This document shows, in pieces, positions 24,164-33,708 of a DNA stretch of 64,000 nucleotides. A program made the position numbers and the translations under genes. The notes beneath the pieces were generated by a model. The model made no database searches. It was not told the origin of the DNA and saw only the letters and a list, made by a program, of their open reading frames with translations. The stretch is from a virus: positions 1 through 64,000 of the IMG/VR virus record IMGVR_UViG_3300021093_003813. The stretch is one strand, 5' to 3'. The first letter of the stretch is position 1. Each line of letters starts with the position of its first letter.

Positions 24164-25804
24164 TTACGAATCTTTATCTATCTTCCATGGCAAATTTTTG
24201 TCTGTGGACCATACAACATTATCGACCACAAATGTTTCCTCAACATTTCCATCATCTATAAATCCAAAAGGAGTCAATTCATCCTCAATTTGCAACATCT
24301 GTTGCCTGTAAATTCTTTCACGGACATTCACATCCGTGAGTTCCCTGAAATACTGATTGGTGGTCAGCCATCCAAACAGAACCAGAGTCATCACCAAATC
24401 ATCGTGGTAACCTTCATCAGCCACGTAACTGCCACTCTTTTCCACGAATGTAGAGAATTCATGGATGGTGTCGGCATCAAATATATTTAGTTTTTTCTCT
24501 TCTAGTAAACTTTTGATGGCGAAACACCCTTGACGTTTCACTGTCTTGGTGGTTCTGACGCCCAGAGTGGTGGACTTGGAAAACCCAGGACTGATGTAGG
24601 TTTGATTGTTCTCCTTCACTGTGCTCAAGATGTTTTCATACTCCAGTTCTGAATACAAGATGTCAGCAATCTGTCCTCCAATGTCATTGGTTTCCACCAG
24701 CACCATGGCATTGTTGTAATCTTTGGCTGTTTTACGTATCACTTCTGGAAACAACATGGGAGCAATGGTGTTGTTCTTGAATCTCCCCACCAGTTTGTAA
24801 GGTATATCTGTGACATCCACAACAGTGAACGCTGAATAGTCACCTCCAACACCTCGGGACACGTCCACAGTGATGACATAGGTGTGTTCTCGGTTGGGTT
24901 CTTCGTACAACAACAATCCCATCTCATTCTTATACACAGGATCCATGCTACTCATCTGTGACAACGTTCTGCCATTAATCAACGTGTTGCTGGATCCCAG
25001 AAATTCACACAACACTTCCTGATTGAACTTCACTTCACCCAGTGTTCGAAATTGTTCCTCAGCCCAGATATCATCTCTTCCAGGAATCTCCCAGTATGGG
25101 ATGAAGTGTGAAACGAAACCATTCTTACCCTTTTCTGCTTCGTTCCAGAACTTCCAGAAATGATTGTATCCCAGAGGGGTGGATGTCAGCAGAATCTTTG
25201 TGGTGGTACCGGCAGAAATGGTGGGGTACACAGAAGCAAAGAATTCATCTGCCACGTTGTTGGGAATAATGGCAGCTTCATCAATATACAACCAGTTCAC
25301 AGATTTACCACGAATACCTGAAGCTGTTGTGGCGGCGGTGAACACCTTGCTGCCATTCTCCAGTTCCACGTTACCTTTGTTCCAGGTACGAACACCCTGT
25401 TGCATCCAGATGGGTAGATGTTCATACATGATTTGATAACGGTCCAACACTTCACGAGCGGCACTGCCTTTGTTGGCAAGAATGGCTACTGTTTTGCTTT
25501 CCTGAAACAGAGTGTACCAAAGAATACAGGCAGCAGATGTGATGGTTTTGCCTTGCTGACGACCTTCCATCAGCACCACTTTTCTGTTGTTCAGAATGAT
25601 GCTCACTTTGTTTTTCTGACAATCATACAATTTGAATTTCACCAAACCCCTGTCCAGTGATACAATGTGACAATAGTTCTCAATGAAATACACCGGGTCT
25701 TGCTGACACTTCACAATCTCCTGAATTTCTTCTGGTGTGAATTGATGCTGATACCCGATGGATTTTAAATTGGGATTGCCATGATATGAGTTGTTATCCA
25801 GCAT
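24164..25804 (-). CDS. gp17: Terminase large subunit gp17
   Basis: The packaging motor ATPase and headful nuclease. From ATG 25804 (GAGG six bases upstream; TTG 25816 less likely) it has 546 residues. Walker A EGRQQGKT (80-87), Walker B WLYIDEA (171-177), coupling motif LLTSTP (205-210) and the RNase H-like nuclease start ITVDVSRG (311-318, Asp314) are in order. Length is somewhat short of T4 (610), as in marine relatives. It overlaps gp16 by 11 bases. Confidence 0.97.
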   Translation of the reverse strand: MLDNNSYHGNPNLKSIGYQHQFTPEEIQEIVKCQQDPVYFIENYCHIVSLDRGLVKFKLYDCQKNKVSIILNNRKVVLMEGRQQGKTITSAACILWYTLFQESKTVAILANKGSAAREVLDRYQIMYEHLPIWMQQGVRTWNKGNVELENGSKVFTAATTASGIRGKSVNWLYIDEAAIIPNNVADEFFASVYPTISAGTTTKILLTSTPLGYNHFWKFWNEAEKGKNGFVSHFIPYWEIPGRDDIWAEEQFRTLGEVKFNQEVLCEFLGSSNTLINGRTLSQMSSMDPVYKNEMGLLLYEEPNREHTYVITVDVSRGVGGDYSAFTVVDVTDIPYKLVGRFKNNTIAPMLFPEVIRKTAKDYNNAMVLVETNDIGGQIADILYSELEYENILSTVKENNQTYISPGFSKSTTLGVRTTKTVKRQGCFAIKSLLEEKKLNIFDADTIHEFSTFVEKSGSYVADEGYHDDLVMTLVLFGWLTTNQYFRELTDVNVRERIYRQQMLQIEDELTPFGFIDDGNVEETFVVDNVVWSTDKNLPWKIDKDS

Positions 25805-26195
25805 TCGAATCCTCAATGGTCACAGGCTCTTGTGCCTGTTTCATTGCCTTCAACAATTCATGTGTGGAACCCACAAACAAATTGTTCTGTGTTTGTATTT
25901 TTGGCTTGTCCTCTTTTTCCAAGTCTTTCTTGCGTTTCTGCACTTCCAGTAAATCCTTAGCTGTGTCAGACACGGTTTTGATGAGTTGTCCTGCCACTTC
26001 ATAGGCACGAGGATGGTCACTGTTTTTGGCAATATGAAGAATGCCATCAATGGCTTCATTACCTTTGTCAATCAATGTTCGAAGTGTCTCTCTGGCGTGA
26101 GCTGCATCATCTTCCAATGCCACAGGCACCACAGCGTTCACTTCTTCCTCAGTTTTCATCACATTGAATTTATCATTTAAATTATCAAATGTCAT
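25794..26195 (-). CDS. gp16: Terminase small subunit gp16
   Basis: Recognises concatemeric DNA and stimulates gp17. 133 residues (T4: 164), helical. The centre HARETLRTLIDKGNEAIDGIL (about 33-53), AKNSDHPRAYEVAGQLIKT (about 56-74) and the coiled segment DLLEVQKRKKDLEKED (about 81-96) match gp16 of marine T4-like phages. Order gp15-gp16-gp17 and overlap with gp17 support the call. Confidence 0.9.
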   Translation of the reverse strand: MTFDNLNDKFNVMKTEEEVNAVVPVALEDDAAHARETLRTLIDKGNEAIDGILHIAKNSDHPRAYEVAGQLIKTVSDTAKDLLEVQKRKKDLEKEDKPKIQTQNNLFVGSTHELLKAMKQAQEPVTIEDSNAG

Positions 26196-27001
26196 TATTC
26201 ACCTGTATAGATTTCATCAAAATCTTGAATGTAACCGTAATCGTCTGTGGGAAGAGCTGAGGTGGGATCTGGTTCTGTGGTAATTTTGGTGCCCACCTGA
26301 GTGTTGCCTGGCAAACGTCCTTCCAACAATGTGGGGTCAGCATAGATGTTCTGAATGACCTTCTTGATGAGGCTGGCATCTCGAACATAGCCATACAAAT
26401 TCAACTTCACAGTGAAATTCAAATCCCAGATGACACTCAAGCGTTTGTTAAAGCTACCTTCCCAGTCATCCTGGTATGATACATTATCTAGTACAATTTG
26501 CAAGTCATTTTTCACACCCAGTTCAGGAATGGTGTTGATGGTGACATTGAAATCTGGATTGAAATAGGGAAGAATCTGTTCAATGATTTGTAATCCATCC
26601 TCTTGATTCTTGACAAATGCACTCATGCTGATGCCCATGTTGTAGGGAGTGGACACGAATGAATACCGAACACCTGTGGATGAGTTGCCTGACTCGTCCA
26701 CAGCACGAACATTCTGTCTGACCGCTAGTTTTCTAGATGGGTCATAAGTGAAATTGGTGATTTCAAAACCAATTCTAGGTAAGGTGATGGCAAATGTGGC
26801 ACGACCTGGTTCCAGTATTGGTGCTTCACGAATACGGTCAATGAATTTCTGTTTAGGAGCATAACTCAATGGCACAAATAAACTTTGCACAGTTTCACCT
26901 TCATCATTGTTTCTACGAACTTGTATGTTGTTGAACAATGTTCCAAAGGCAATAATGGCTCTTCGGATGTGTTGATGATAGAAATATTTACCCTTGAACA
27001 T
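26195..27001 (-). CDS. gp15: Proximal tail sheath stabiliser / tail completion gp15
   Basis: The ring that closes the head-proximal end of the tail and binds the neck. 268 residues (T4: 272). Recognised mainly by position between gp14 and gp16, length, and the strand-rich core with RNNDEGETVQSLFVPLSYAPKQKFIDR (about 30-56) and LPRIGFEITNFTYDPSRKL, which fit marine T4-like gp15. The C-terminus is proline/acidic. The start overlaps the gp14 stop by one base. Confidence 0.85.
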   Translation of the reverse strand: MFKGKYFYHQHIRRAIIAFGTLFNNIQVRRNNDEGETVQSLFVPLSYAPKQKFIDRIREAPILEPGRATFAITLPRIGFEITNFTYDPSRKLAVRQNVRAVDESGNSSTGVRYSFVSTPYNMGISMSAFVKNQEDGLQIIEQILPYFNPDFNVTINTIPELGVKNDLQIVLDNVSYQDDWEGSFNKRLSVIWDLNFTVKLNLYGYVRDASLIKKVIQNIYADPTLLEGRLPGNTQVGTKITTEPDPTSALPTDDYGYIQDFDEIYTGE

Positions 27002-27741
27002 TAGTATTCACCAAAGGGATTGATGTCACTGAAATCCAGGATGTCTTGACCTTCAGTTTCTATAGAAGCATTGTCACTGAATGGCACCAAGGCACGTGTA
27101 CCGAACACTTCTTGCACGATGCTGAATCCAGATTGCAACAACAATAAATCTCCTGATTCCATCAAGATGTTGTACTCGAACACATCTTGTGAATTTTTTG
27201 TTTCTGCTTCATCAATCTCAGCCACACCTGTGTCAAACTTCTCTGAACTGTATTGATACAATTCACAACTCATGCTGTAGATGTAGAACTTGTTCAGTTG
27301 ATAGAAAGGATTCAAATGTTCCACAAACTTGATTTCAAATAGGGCCTGGGTGCGAGGAAAATAAATCAAATCTCCTTCAGCAGGACGACTAGGAATTTGC
27401 AACAGTTCATCTGGTGCATTCCCCACAGCATCTTCCCAACGACGCTTGGACACCACGAATGTGGCTTGGTCTGTGACTTGAATACCAAACTTGGTGAATA
27501 TTTCTCTGTCACCATCCCACCCTTGAATGTTGGTGAGATACATTTCAATGGGGTAGGCATTTTCAAAACGGCTCAACACATCTTCACCTAGGATTTCATC
27601 TTGTTTCACTGAGGTGCGTGGCAGGTAGTACACATCATGGCCATATATCTTGATGCTTTCAATGATGAGGTCTTCCAGGAGCCGTTGTTCATTTGTGGTT
27701 CCCTGTGAGCTACCACTTTGAAAATAAAAATTGGTGGCCAT
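27001..27741 (-). CDS. gp14: Neck protein gp14
   Basis: With gp13 it forms the neck joining head and tail. 246 residues (T4: 256). The blocks EDLIIESIKIYGHDVYYLPRT (about 22-42), PYHE-like ENAYPIEMYL and FVEHLNPFYQLNKFYIYSMSCELYQYSSE (about 139-167) are typical of marine gp14. Placed between gp13 and gp15 in T4 order, one base after gp13. Confidence 0.9.
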   Translation of the reverse strand: MATNFYFQSGSSQGTTNEQRLLEDLIIESIKIYGHDVYYLPRTSVKQDEILGEDVLSRFENAYPIEMYLTNIQGWDGDREIFTKFGIQVTDQATFVVSKRRWEDAVGNAPDELLQIPSRPAEGDLIYFPRTQALFEIKFVEHLNPFYQLNKFYIYSMSCELYQYSSEKFDTGVAEIDEAETKNSQDVFEYNILMESGDLLLLQSGFSIVQEVFGTRALVPFSDNASIETEGQDILDFSDINPFGEY

Positions 27742-27742
27742 G

Positions 27743-28711
27743 TTAGCCTACCATTAAGTCAACAGGCAACTCGTATCGGGATTGCATTTCTCTTTCCAGT
27801 TCATTGATTTCAGCAAGTGCTTCATCATAGATGATTTGTCCGTTCAAGATGACACCACCTGGCAGTTGCATGCCACCAAATTTCTTCAAGTTCTCACCCC
27901 ATTGACGCTTGATAAGAGCTGTCACATAGCGGCGAAGAAACATATCATTGTAGATTTCTGTGTAGGTTTCTGGATCCAAGGCACGATACACTTCAAACAC
28001 CACGAAATTTTCCTCGTTAAATGTGGTGTCCATGTCCACATCCAGATGAATCATGTCTTTCTTTCTGTTGAAGGTGAAGGTGCGAGAACCTGCAAATATG
28101 TCATCCAACAGTTGTAGATGTTGTTTCACTTGTTGATAGTAGATGATATCCGAGGACAACAAGTTGTACATATCATTCAACCGAAACTGATACACTACAT
28201 CAAAGATGTTGGTGCTGGCGCGACTGCTACCTGCGTCACCAAAAGGCAACACACGAATCACACCTGTGACAGCTTCTGCGACAGCAAAATCACCTGAAGT
28301 CCAGCTCTTTTCTGTGTAAGCCGCAGTAGCATGTAATGTGGTGGAGAATCCAGATGTGCCGCCAGTGATGGTTTCTCCATTCGCAAAGGTGCCTCGAACT
28401 GTTCGAACCTTTAAGATGCTACTGGTTTTCACCTCATACACCTTGGCAGTGGCGCCTGAGGTGGCACCAGTGATGGTTTCATTAATGGTGAATTGTGAAG
28501 CAAAGATGGTGGACAACTTAACTTCTGAGGCTTCTACTTGTGCCTTCAGATACACACGCTCCACACCATCAAAATGATATTCACTCCAGTAATCAATGGC
28601 ATCTTGCACTCTGTCTTCCACCTGGTCATCATCAACATTGATTTCAATAACAGGAAATCCAAGGCGGCGAAGGCAGTAATCTTTTAATTCTTGGCGAGTT
28701 GTGATTGCCAT
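27743..28711 (-). CDS. gp13: Neck protein gp13
   Basis: The ring under the portal. 322 residues (T4: 309). The start TRQELKDYCLRRLGFPVIEINV (5-26) and VQDAIDYWSEYHFDGVER (about 35-52), and the C-terminal KRQWGENLKKFGGMQLPGGVILNG, are conserved gp13 blocks. Between them (about 70-135) sit two copies of a GETITG.TSG module (INETITGATSGATAKV and ANGETITGGTSGFSTT) that also occurs in the tail genes at 40,750 and 42,994. Confidence 0.92.
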   Translation of the reverse strand: MAITTRQELKDYCLRRLGFPVIEINVDDDQVEDRVQDAIDYWSEYHFDGVERVYLKAQVEASEVKLSTIFASQFTINETITGATSGATAKVYEVKTSSILKVRTVRGTFANGETITGGTSGFSTTLHATAAYTEKSWTSGDFAVAEAVTGVIRVLPFGDAGSSRASTNIFDVVYQFRLNDMYNLLSSDIIYYQQVKQHLQLLDDIFAGSRTFTFNRKKDMIHLDVDMDTTFNEENFVVFEVYRALDPETYTEIYNDMFLRRYVTALIKRQWGENLKKFGGMQLPGGVILNGQIIYDEALAEINELEREMQSRYELPVDLMVG

Positions 28712-28722
28712 GATTGGTTACC

Positions 28723-31700
28723 TTATTGCTTGTTGATTTTAGCTTCCAATTCTTCAATCTTCTTTTGTTGTTCCTTGATGGCTTCAATCAAGAGGGGAAC
28801 CAACTTTTCATATTGAACTGTTAAATATTCAGTTGTCACTTCCAAGTCACGAACAAAGGGTGCCACACGAACTGCTTCTGGAAGAACGTTCTGTACTTGT
28901 TGTGCGCTCACACCCACTTGTTGTTGGTCATTATTGAAACCGAAAGATTTAGCAGTTTCATTTTCTGTGTAGTAGTATCCGTTCAGTGCCATCACTTTTT
29001 TCAAAGCGTTATCAATGTTACCAGAAAAATTCTTTAAACGTTCATCTGAATAGAACGCTGTGATTTCACCTGTTGCACGGAATGCACCCACGTTATCAGT
29101 ACCACCAGTGGCATCTAACTTGATGGTATCATCAGCATCATTATCTACTTGAATATGAAGAACTGTGGCTTCACCTGAGGATGCGTAATAATTGATTCGT
29201 GCCAAGTCACCGCTACCACCACCTGGATCTGCACCGAATTTGATACCATTGGATGTGGTGGAACCATTGGATACAGTTAATGCCCCAGAAATTGTTAATC
29301 CAGTCAAAGTACCTACAGATGTCAAACTGGAGGCCGTCACACCTGATGCCAAAGTGCTACCTGACAAGGTGCCAGCTGCTGCAGTCACTGTGATGTCACC
29401 AGAACCGTTGAATGATACACCGTTGATGTTTCGTGCTGTTGCCAATGTGGTGGCAGTTGTGGCATTGCCTGACAATGCTGCTGTGATGGTGCCTGCGCTG
29501 AAGTTGCCAGATGCGTCACGTGCCACAATAGTGCTGCCTGTGTTGGCGTTGGTGGCATTGCTGGTGACTGTGAATGTTGCAGCACTAGAGCCATTGTAAG
29601 TAGTAGAACCAGAAAGACCAGTACCTGATACGTTAGTAGTAAATGTTGCCAAGTTACTGCCTAGTGACACACCTGAGATAGTACTGTTGGTCAATGAAGC
29701 ATTGGCAATGTTACTTAAAGTATTACTGCTACCACTGATGGTCTTGTTAGTCAAAGTCAAGCTGTTGCTGGCTGTAGCCACAGTAACACCTTCAATGGTC
29801 ACTGTGCCTGCGGCACTTCTGGCAATTGTGGTATCAGTGGCATGACCCAATTCAATACTACCCACACCTAGAGCTGCTGATGTTGAGGCAGTAATACCTG
29901 ACACAGGAAGACCTGTGCAATTGGTCAATGTACCGCTGGTAGGTGTACCAAGAACAGGTGTGACCAATGTGGGTGTGTTGGCAAACACCAAGGCACCTGA
30001 ACCTGTTTCATCTGTGACAGCAGCTATCAAGTTGGCTGATGAGGGAGTGGCCAAGAAGGTGGCAACACCTGTGCCTAGACCACTGATACCAGTGGATACT
30101 GGAAGACCTGTACAACTGGTCAATGTACCTGAACTTGGAGTACCTAATACAGGTGTGGTTAATGTAGGTGATGTTAAGGTTTTGTTGGTAAGTGTTTGTG
30201 CCCCTGTTAATGTTGCCACTGTGCTGTCAATGGCTATTGTAACGGCACTAGAACCATTATAACTGGTACCAGACAACCCTGTGCTGATGGTTAATGCACT
30301 TAAATTGCTTCCCAGTGATATACCTGAGATGGTGCTGTTGGTTAGTGAGGCATTGGCAATGTTGCTTAGAGTGTTGCTGCCACCACTGATGGTCTTGTTG
30401 GTAAGTGTTTGAGTACCAGTAGTGGTTACCAATGGAATTTCAGAGCCAGTTAGACCTGCCATCCAATTGTCATTGGTTTCATCCCAAGTCACACTAGCAT
30501 TGGTTGATGTACCACGTTCCACTTCAATACCTGCGTTCTGTGATGGTGAACCTGTTTCATCACTGTTCAACACAAGAATGTTGTCACCAATGGTTACTGT
30601 GTTGCTATTCACTGTGGTGGTGGTACCGCTTACAGTCAAGTCACCACTCAATGTCAAGTTGGCAGCATTTATAGTGCCAGTGAATGTAGGTGACGCACTG
30701 AACACCAAAGTTGAAGAACCTGTTTCATCTGTGACAGCCGAAGCCAAGTTAGCAGAACTTGGTGTGGCCAAGAAGGTGGCAACACCTGTACCTAGACCTG
30801 ACACACCTGAGGAGATGGGAAGACCTGTGCAATTGGTCAATGTGCCTGAACTTGGAGTTCCCAGCACAGGCGTTGTTAATGTGGGTGATGTTAAGGTCTT
30901 GTTGGTGAGTGTGTCAGTTGATGAAGTGGTGACAATGTTCACTCCTTCAATTGCCACCACACCTGCTGATACACGGCTGATGGTGGTGTCTGTGGCATGA
31001 CCCAATTCAACACTACCCACACCTAGAGCTGTTGAAGTGGAAGCTGTGATGCCAGATACCGGCAATTCAGTACAGTTGGTCAATGTACCGCTGGTGGGTG
31101 TACCAAGAACAGGTGTGACCAATGTAGGTGTGTTGGCAAACACCAGAGCGCCAGTGCCTGTTTCATCAGTCAAAGCAGATGCAAGATTGGCTGAACTTGG
31201 TGTGGCCAAGAAGGTGGCAACACCTGTGCCTAGACCACTGATACCTGTGGATACTGGAAGTCCTGTGGCATTGGTCAATGTCACACTTGAAGGTGTTCCC
31301 AGCACAGGTGTGACCAATGTGGGGCTGCTGGCAAACACCAGAGCGCCAGTACCTGTTTCATCTGTGACAGCCGAGGCCAAGTTGGCTGAACTTGGTGTAG
31401 CTAGGAACGTGGCAACACCAGTACCCAAGCCACTGATACCTGTGGACACAGGCAATCCAGTACAACTGGTCAATGTACCTGAACTTGGAGTACCCAGCAC
31501 AGGTGTGGTCAAGGTGGGTGATGTTAATGTCTTATTGGTCAGCGTCTGTGTAGTGTCAGTACCCACCATTGTGGTGGTGGCATCTGGCAACGTGATGGTT
31601 CTGTCTGCTGTTGGGTCTGCGACAGTCAGTGTAGTTTCAAACGCATCAGCAGTGGCACCTTCAAACACGATGCTGGCATCATTCAAGGTCAATCCAGTTA

Positions 31701-33168
31701 CAACTGGACTTGTTATTGTTTTGTTGGTTAACGTGTCTGTAGAAGAAGTTGTTACTACATTGACACCTTCAATTGCAACAACACCAGCAGAAACCCTAGA
31801 AAGTGTAGTGTCGGTTGCATGTCCAAGTTCAACTGAACCAACACCTAAAGCTGTTGAAGTAGATGCTGTCAATCCACTGATAGGCAAGTCAGTACAATTG
31901 GTAAGTGTGCCTGAACTTGGAGTACCTAATACAGGTGTTGTTAATGTGGGGCTGGTAAGTGTCTTGTTGGTTAATGTGTCAGTTGTAGCCCGGCCTACCA
32001 AAGTATCAGATGATGTTGGTAATGTCAATGTACCTGTGTTGCTGATACTGCTGATGACAGGTAATGTTAGTGTCTTGTTGGTCAATGTGTCAGTTGTAGC
32101 CCGACCCACCAACGTGTCAGATGATGTTGGTAATGTTAATACACCTGTGTTGCTGATGCTTGAAATGACAGGTAATGTTAGTGTCTTGTTGGTTAATGTG
32201 TCAGTTGTGGCACGACCCACTAATGTGTCAGTTGATGTAGGTAAGGTCAATGTACCTGTATTAGTAATGCTGCTGATGACAGGTGTGGTTAGTGTTTTGT
32301 TGGTGAGTGTTTCTGCACCTGTGAGTGTTGCAAAATTATCATCAGTTAAAGCAGAGTTGAACTCAGCCACCGTGCCAGACACGGTGTTGCTACCAAGAGC
32401 AATAGTTTTGTTGGATAGTGTTTGTGTACCGGAAGTTGTAACCAAAGGCACTTCAGCACCTGTCAACCCTGCTTGCCAGTTGTCAGCAGTTTCATTCCAA
32501 ATCAAAGAGGCGTTGGTGGAAGTACCACGTTCCACTTCAATGCCTGCATTTTGTGATGGAGTACCTGCTTCATCAGCATTCAACAGAATGGTGTTGTCAC
32601 CCAAAGTCACGGTGTTGGATGTGACTGAGGTGGTGGCGCCATTCACCGTCAAGTTGCCTGAGATGGTGACATCAGCACCTGACATGGTGATGGCAGTGGT
32701 GGGTGTGGCACCAGATTTGATGACCAGTTCACCGCCTGACTGTGACAAACTGCCGAATGTAGTTCCGCCATCTTTCAACAACACATCAGCACCATCAGCG
32801 TCCAGAACAATGTCACCGGCAGCATCCACAGTGAAGTCTGCTGAAGCGTTCACTTGTGCGATGGTAGGTGTGGTTAATGTCTTGTTGGTGAGTGTTTCTG
32901 AACCTGCCAAGGTAGCGAAATCTCCATCACTCAAGGCGGTATTGAATTGAGCAATAGTACCAGACAATGTGTTGCTGGTTAAATTGATGGTCTTGTTGGT
33001 CAACGTAACAGTGCTGGAACCAGTTATCAAGGCGTGACCACCTGCTGTAGAGCCATCATGCACTCGAATAACATTCAATTGTGTATCAACACTCAATTCA
33101 CCAGCAGCACCTGTAAAGCTGTTGTTTTGTGATGTTGTACCTCTTCTAAATTGCACCTGTGTTGGCAT
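28723..33168 (-). CDS. Giant repeat-rich tail fibre with S74 intramolecular chaperone
   Basis: 1,481 residues, almost free of Cys and rich in Thr, Ser, Leu and Gly. The N-terminus VQFRRGTTSQNNSF, then GELSVDTQLN, is the capping fold common to marine phage fibres. The body is made of TDTLTNKTLT, TPVLGTPSSGTLTNCTGLPVS and GLGTGVATFLATPSSANL repeats, including three tandem 37-residue units (DNA 31,981-32,313). From Ser1374 (SDERLKNF) the last 108 residues are an S74 chaperone domain, which trimerises the fibre and cuts itself off before that Ser, ending in a coiled coil (EQQKKIEELEAKI). Very likely a host-recognition fibre. Confidence 0.88.
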   Translation of the reverse strand: MPTQVQFRRGTTSQNNSFTGAAGELSVDTQLNVIRVHDGSTAGGHALITGSSTVTLTNKTINLTSNTLSGTIAQFNTALSDGDFATLAGSETLTNKTLTTPTIAQVNASADFTVDAAGDIVLDADGADVLLKDGGTTFGSLSQSGGELVIKSGATPTTAITMSGADVTISGNLTVNGATTSVTSNTVTLGDNTILLNADEAGTPSQNAGIEVERGTSTNASLIWNETADNWQAGLTGAEVPLVTTSGTQTLSNKTIALGSNTVSGTVAEFNSALTDDNFATLTGAETLTNKTLTTPVISSITNTGTLTLPTSTDTLVGRATTDTLTNKTLTLPVISSISNTGVLTLPTSSDTLVGRATTDTLTNKTLTLPVISSISNTGTLTLPTSSDTLVGRATTDTLTNKTLTSPTLTTPVLGTPSSGTLTNCTDLPISGLTASTSTALGVGSVELGHATDTTLSRVSAGVVAIEGVNVVTTSSTDTLTNKTITSPVVTGLTLNDASIVFEGATADAFETTLTVADPTADRTITLPDATTTMVGTDTTQTLTNKTLTSPTLTTPVLGTPSSGTLTSCTGLPVSTGISGLGTGVATFLATPSSANLASAVTDETGTGALVFASSPTLVTPVLGTPSSVTLTNATGLPVSTGISGLGTGVATFLATPSSANLASALTDETGTGALVFANTPTLVTPVLGTPTSGTLTNCTELPVSGITASTSTALGVGSVELGHATDTTISRVSAGVVAIEGVNIVTTSSTDTLTNKTLTSPTLTTPVLGTPSSGTLTNCTGLPISSGVSGLGTGVATFLATPSSANLASAVTDETGSSTLVFSASPTFTGTINAANLTLSGDLTVSGTTTTVNSNTVTIGDNILVLNSDETGSPSQNAGIEVERGTSTNASVTWDETNDNWMAGLTGSEIPLVTTTGTQTLTNKTISGGSNTLSNIANASLTNSTISGISLGSNLSALTISTGLSGTSYNGSSAVTIAIDSTVATLTGAQTLTNKTLTSPTLTTPVLGTPSSGTLTSCTGLPVSTGISGLGTGVATFLATPSSANLIAAVTDETGSGALVFANTPTLVTPVLGTPTSGTLTNCTGLPVSGITASTSAALGVGSIELGHATDTTIARSAAGTVTIEGVTVATASNSLTLTNKTISGSSNTLSNIANASLTNSTISGVSLGSNLATFTTNVSGTGLSGSTTYNGSSAATFTVTSNATNANTGSTIVARDASGNFSAGTITAALSGNATTATTLATARNINGVSFNGSGDITVTAAAGTLSGSTLASGVTASSLTSVGTLTGLTISGALTVSNGSTTSNGIKFGADPGGGSGDLARINYYASSGEATVLHIQVDNDADDTIKLDATGGTDNVGAFRATGEITAFYSDERLKNFSGNIDNALKKVMALNGYYYTENETAKSFGFNNDQQQVGVSAQQVQNVLPEAVRVAPFVRDLEVTTEYLTVQYEKLVPLLIEAIKEQQKKIEELEAKINKQ
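31981..32313 (-). repeat. Three tandem 111-bp repeats in the giant fibre gene
   Basis: Period 111 bases, with units beginning near 31,981, 32,092 and 32,203. They encode three 37-residue units of the form ISSISNTG.LTLP then TSSDTLVGRATTDTLTNKT. Copies differ mainly at third positions, which argues for selection on the protein after duplication. Confidence 0.85.
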
Positions 33169-33188
33169 CTATATTCTCCTAAACGTTT

Positions 33189-33515
33189 TTACAACGCACC
33201 TAAATCTTTCACGGCAAGCCCGCCTGTAGGTGATGTTAAACAGTCAAATTGTCTGTCGATAGTTTGTCCAAATGGATCCACTTCTAGAGCGGAAAAGTCT
33301 TCATAGTCCCCTGTAGGAAACGTGATGGCAGCAATGGAAGCTTCCACAGTGCTAACATCAGCATAATTGGCAACAGTTATAACTGAACCACTACCATTAC
33401 GAACGTAGATGAGTTGGTCGGCAGTGTTGATTGCCAACTCACCAATAGCTATGTCACTGGTAGTAGGTACAGTATCGGCAACATCACTTCTTTTTGGTTT
33501 GATTATTGTTGCCAT
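33189..33515 (-). CDS. Small fibre-like structural protein
   Basis: 108 residues. IIKPKRSDVADTVP, then IGELAINTADQLIYVRNGSG (about 4-43), is the same N-terminal capping pattern (KRS..P....GEL..N....IY) as in the large fibres of this window, but no repeat body follows. The middle TFPTGDYEDFSALEVDPFGQ resembles short proteins between fibre genes of marine phages. It could be a fibre adaptor, or a remnant N-terminus that joins distal parts. It overlaps the next small gene by 13 bases. Confidence 0.65.
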   Translation of the reverse strand: MATIIKPKRSDVADTVPTTSDIAIGELAINTADQLIYVRNGSGSVITVANYADVSTVEASIAAITFPTGDYEDFSALEVDPFGQTIDRQFDCLTSPTGGLAVKDLGAL

Positions 33516-33688
33516 GTGCTATTATTTGGTTCAGAGGGTTCAGTTTGTGGGACCTTGGTTTTCAATTCTTCAATCTCTTCCTGAGCCAGAGCAAGTTGTG
33601 TAGTCAACATGGTTTTATCCATGGTTAATGCTTTCACTTGCTCGGCTAAAGAAGAAATGTATTTGTTCAGAAATTTCTGTGTGTCCAT
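33503..33688 (-). CDS. Small coiled-coil protein in the fibre cluster
   Basis: 61 residues: one long amphipathic helix (KFLNKYISSLAEQVKALTMDKTMLTTQLALAQEEIEELKTK; positions about 5-45) and a Pro/Ser/Asn tail. No signal peptide. Proteins of this type, one helix plus polar tail, sit beside fibre genes in marine T4-like phages; a role as fibre-assembly helper is possible but unproven. The ATG at 33688 lies 20 bases after the upstream fibre stop. Confidence 0.6.
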   Translation of the reverse strand: MDTQKFLNKYISSLAEQVKALTMDKTMLTTQLALAQEEIEELKTKVPQTEPSEPNNSTWQQ

Positions 33689-33708
33689 AATGTAATCTCA
33701 ATTATTTA

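Noticed and set aside
31981-32313. CRISPR-like periodic repeats
   Set aside because: The units are contiguous 111-bp coding repeats with no separate unique spacers, in frame within a fibre gene.
31037-32950. A 637-codon open frame on the plus strand opposite the giant fibre gene
   Set aside because: It mirrors the LTNKT repeats in antisense; the product is a Val/Pro/Ser-rich repeat without a start context, and the minus-strand fibre is certain. Similar antisense frames at 29192-29599, 30422-31000, 34103-34540 and 39416-40303 have the same cause.
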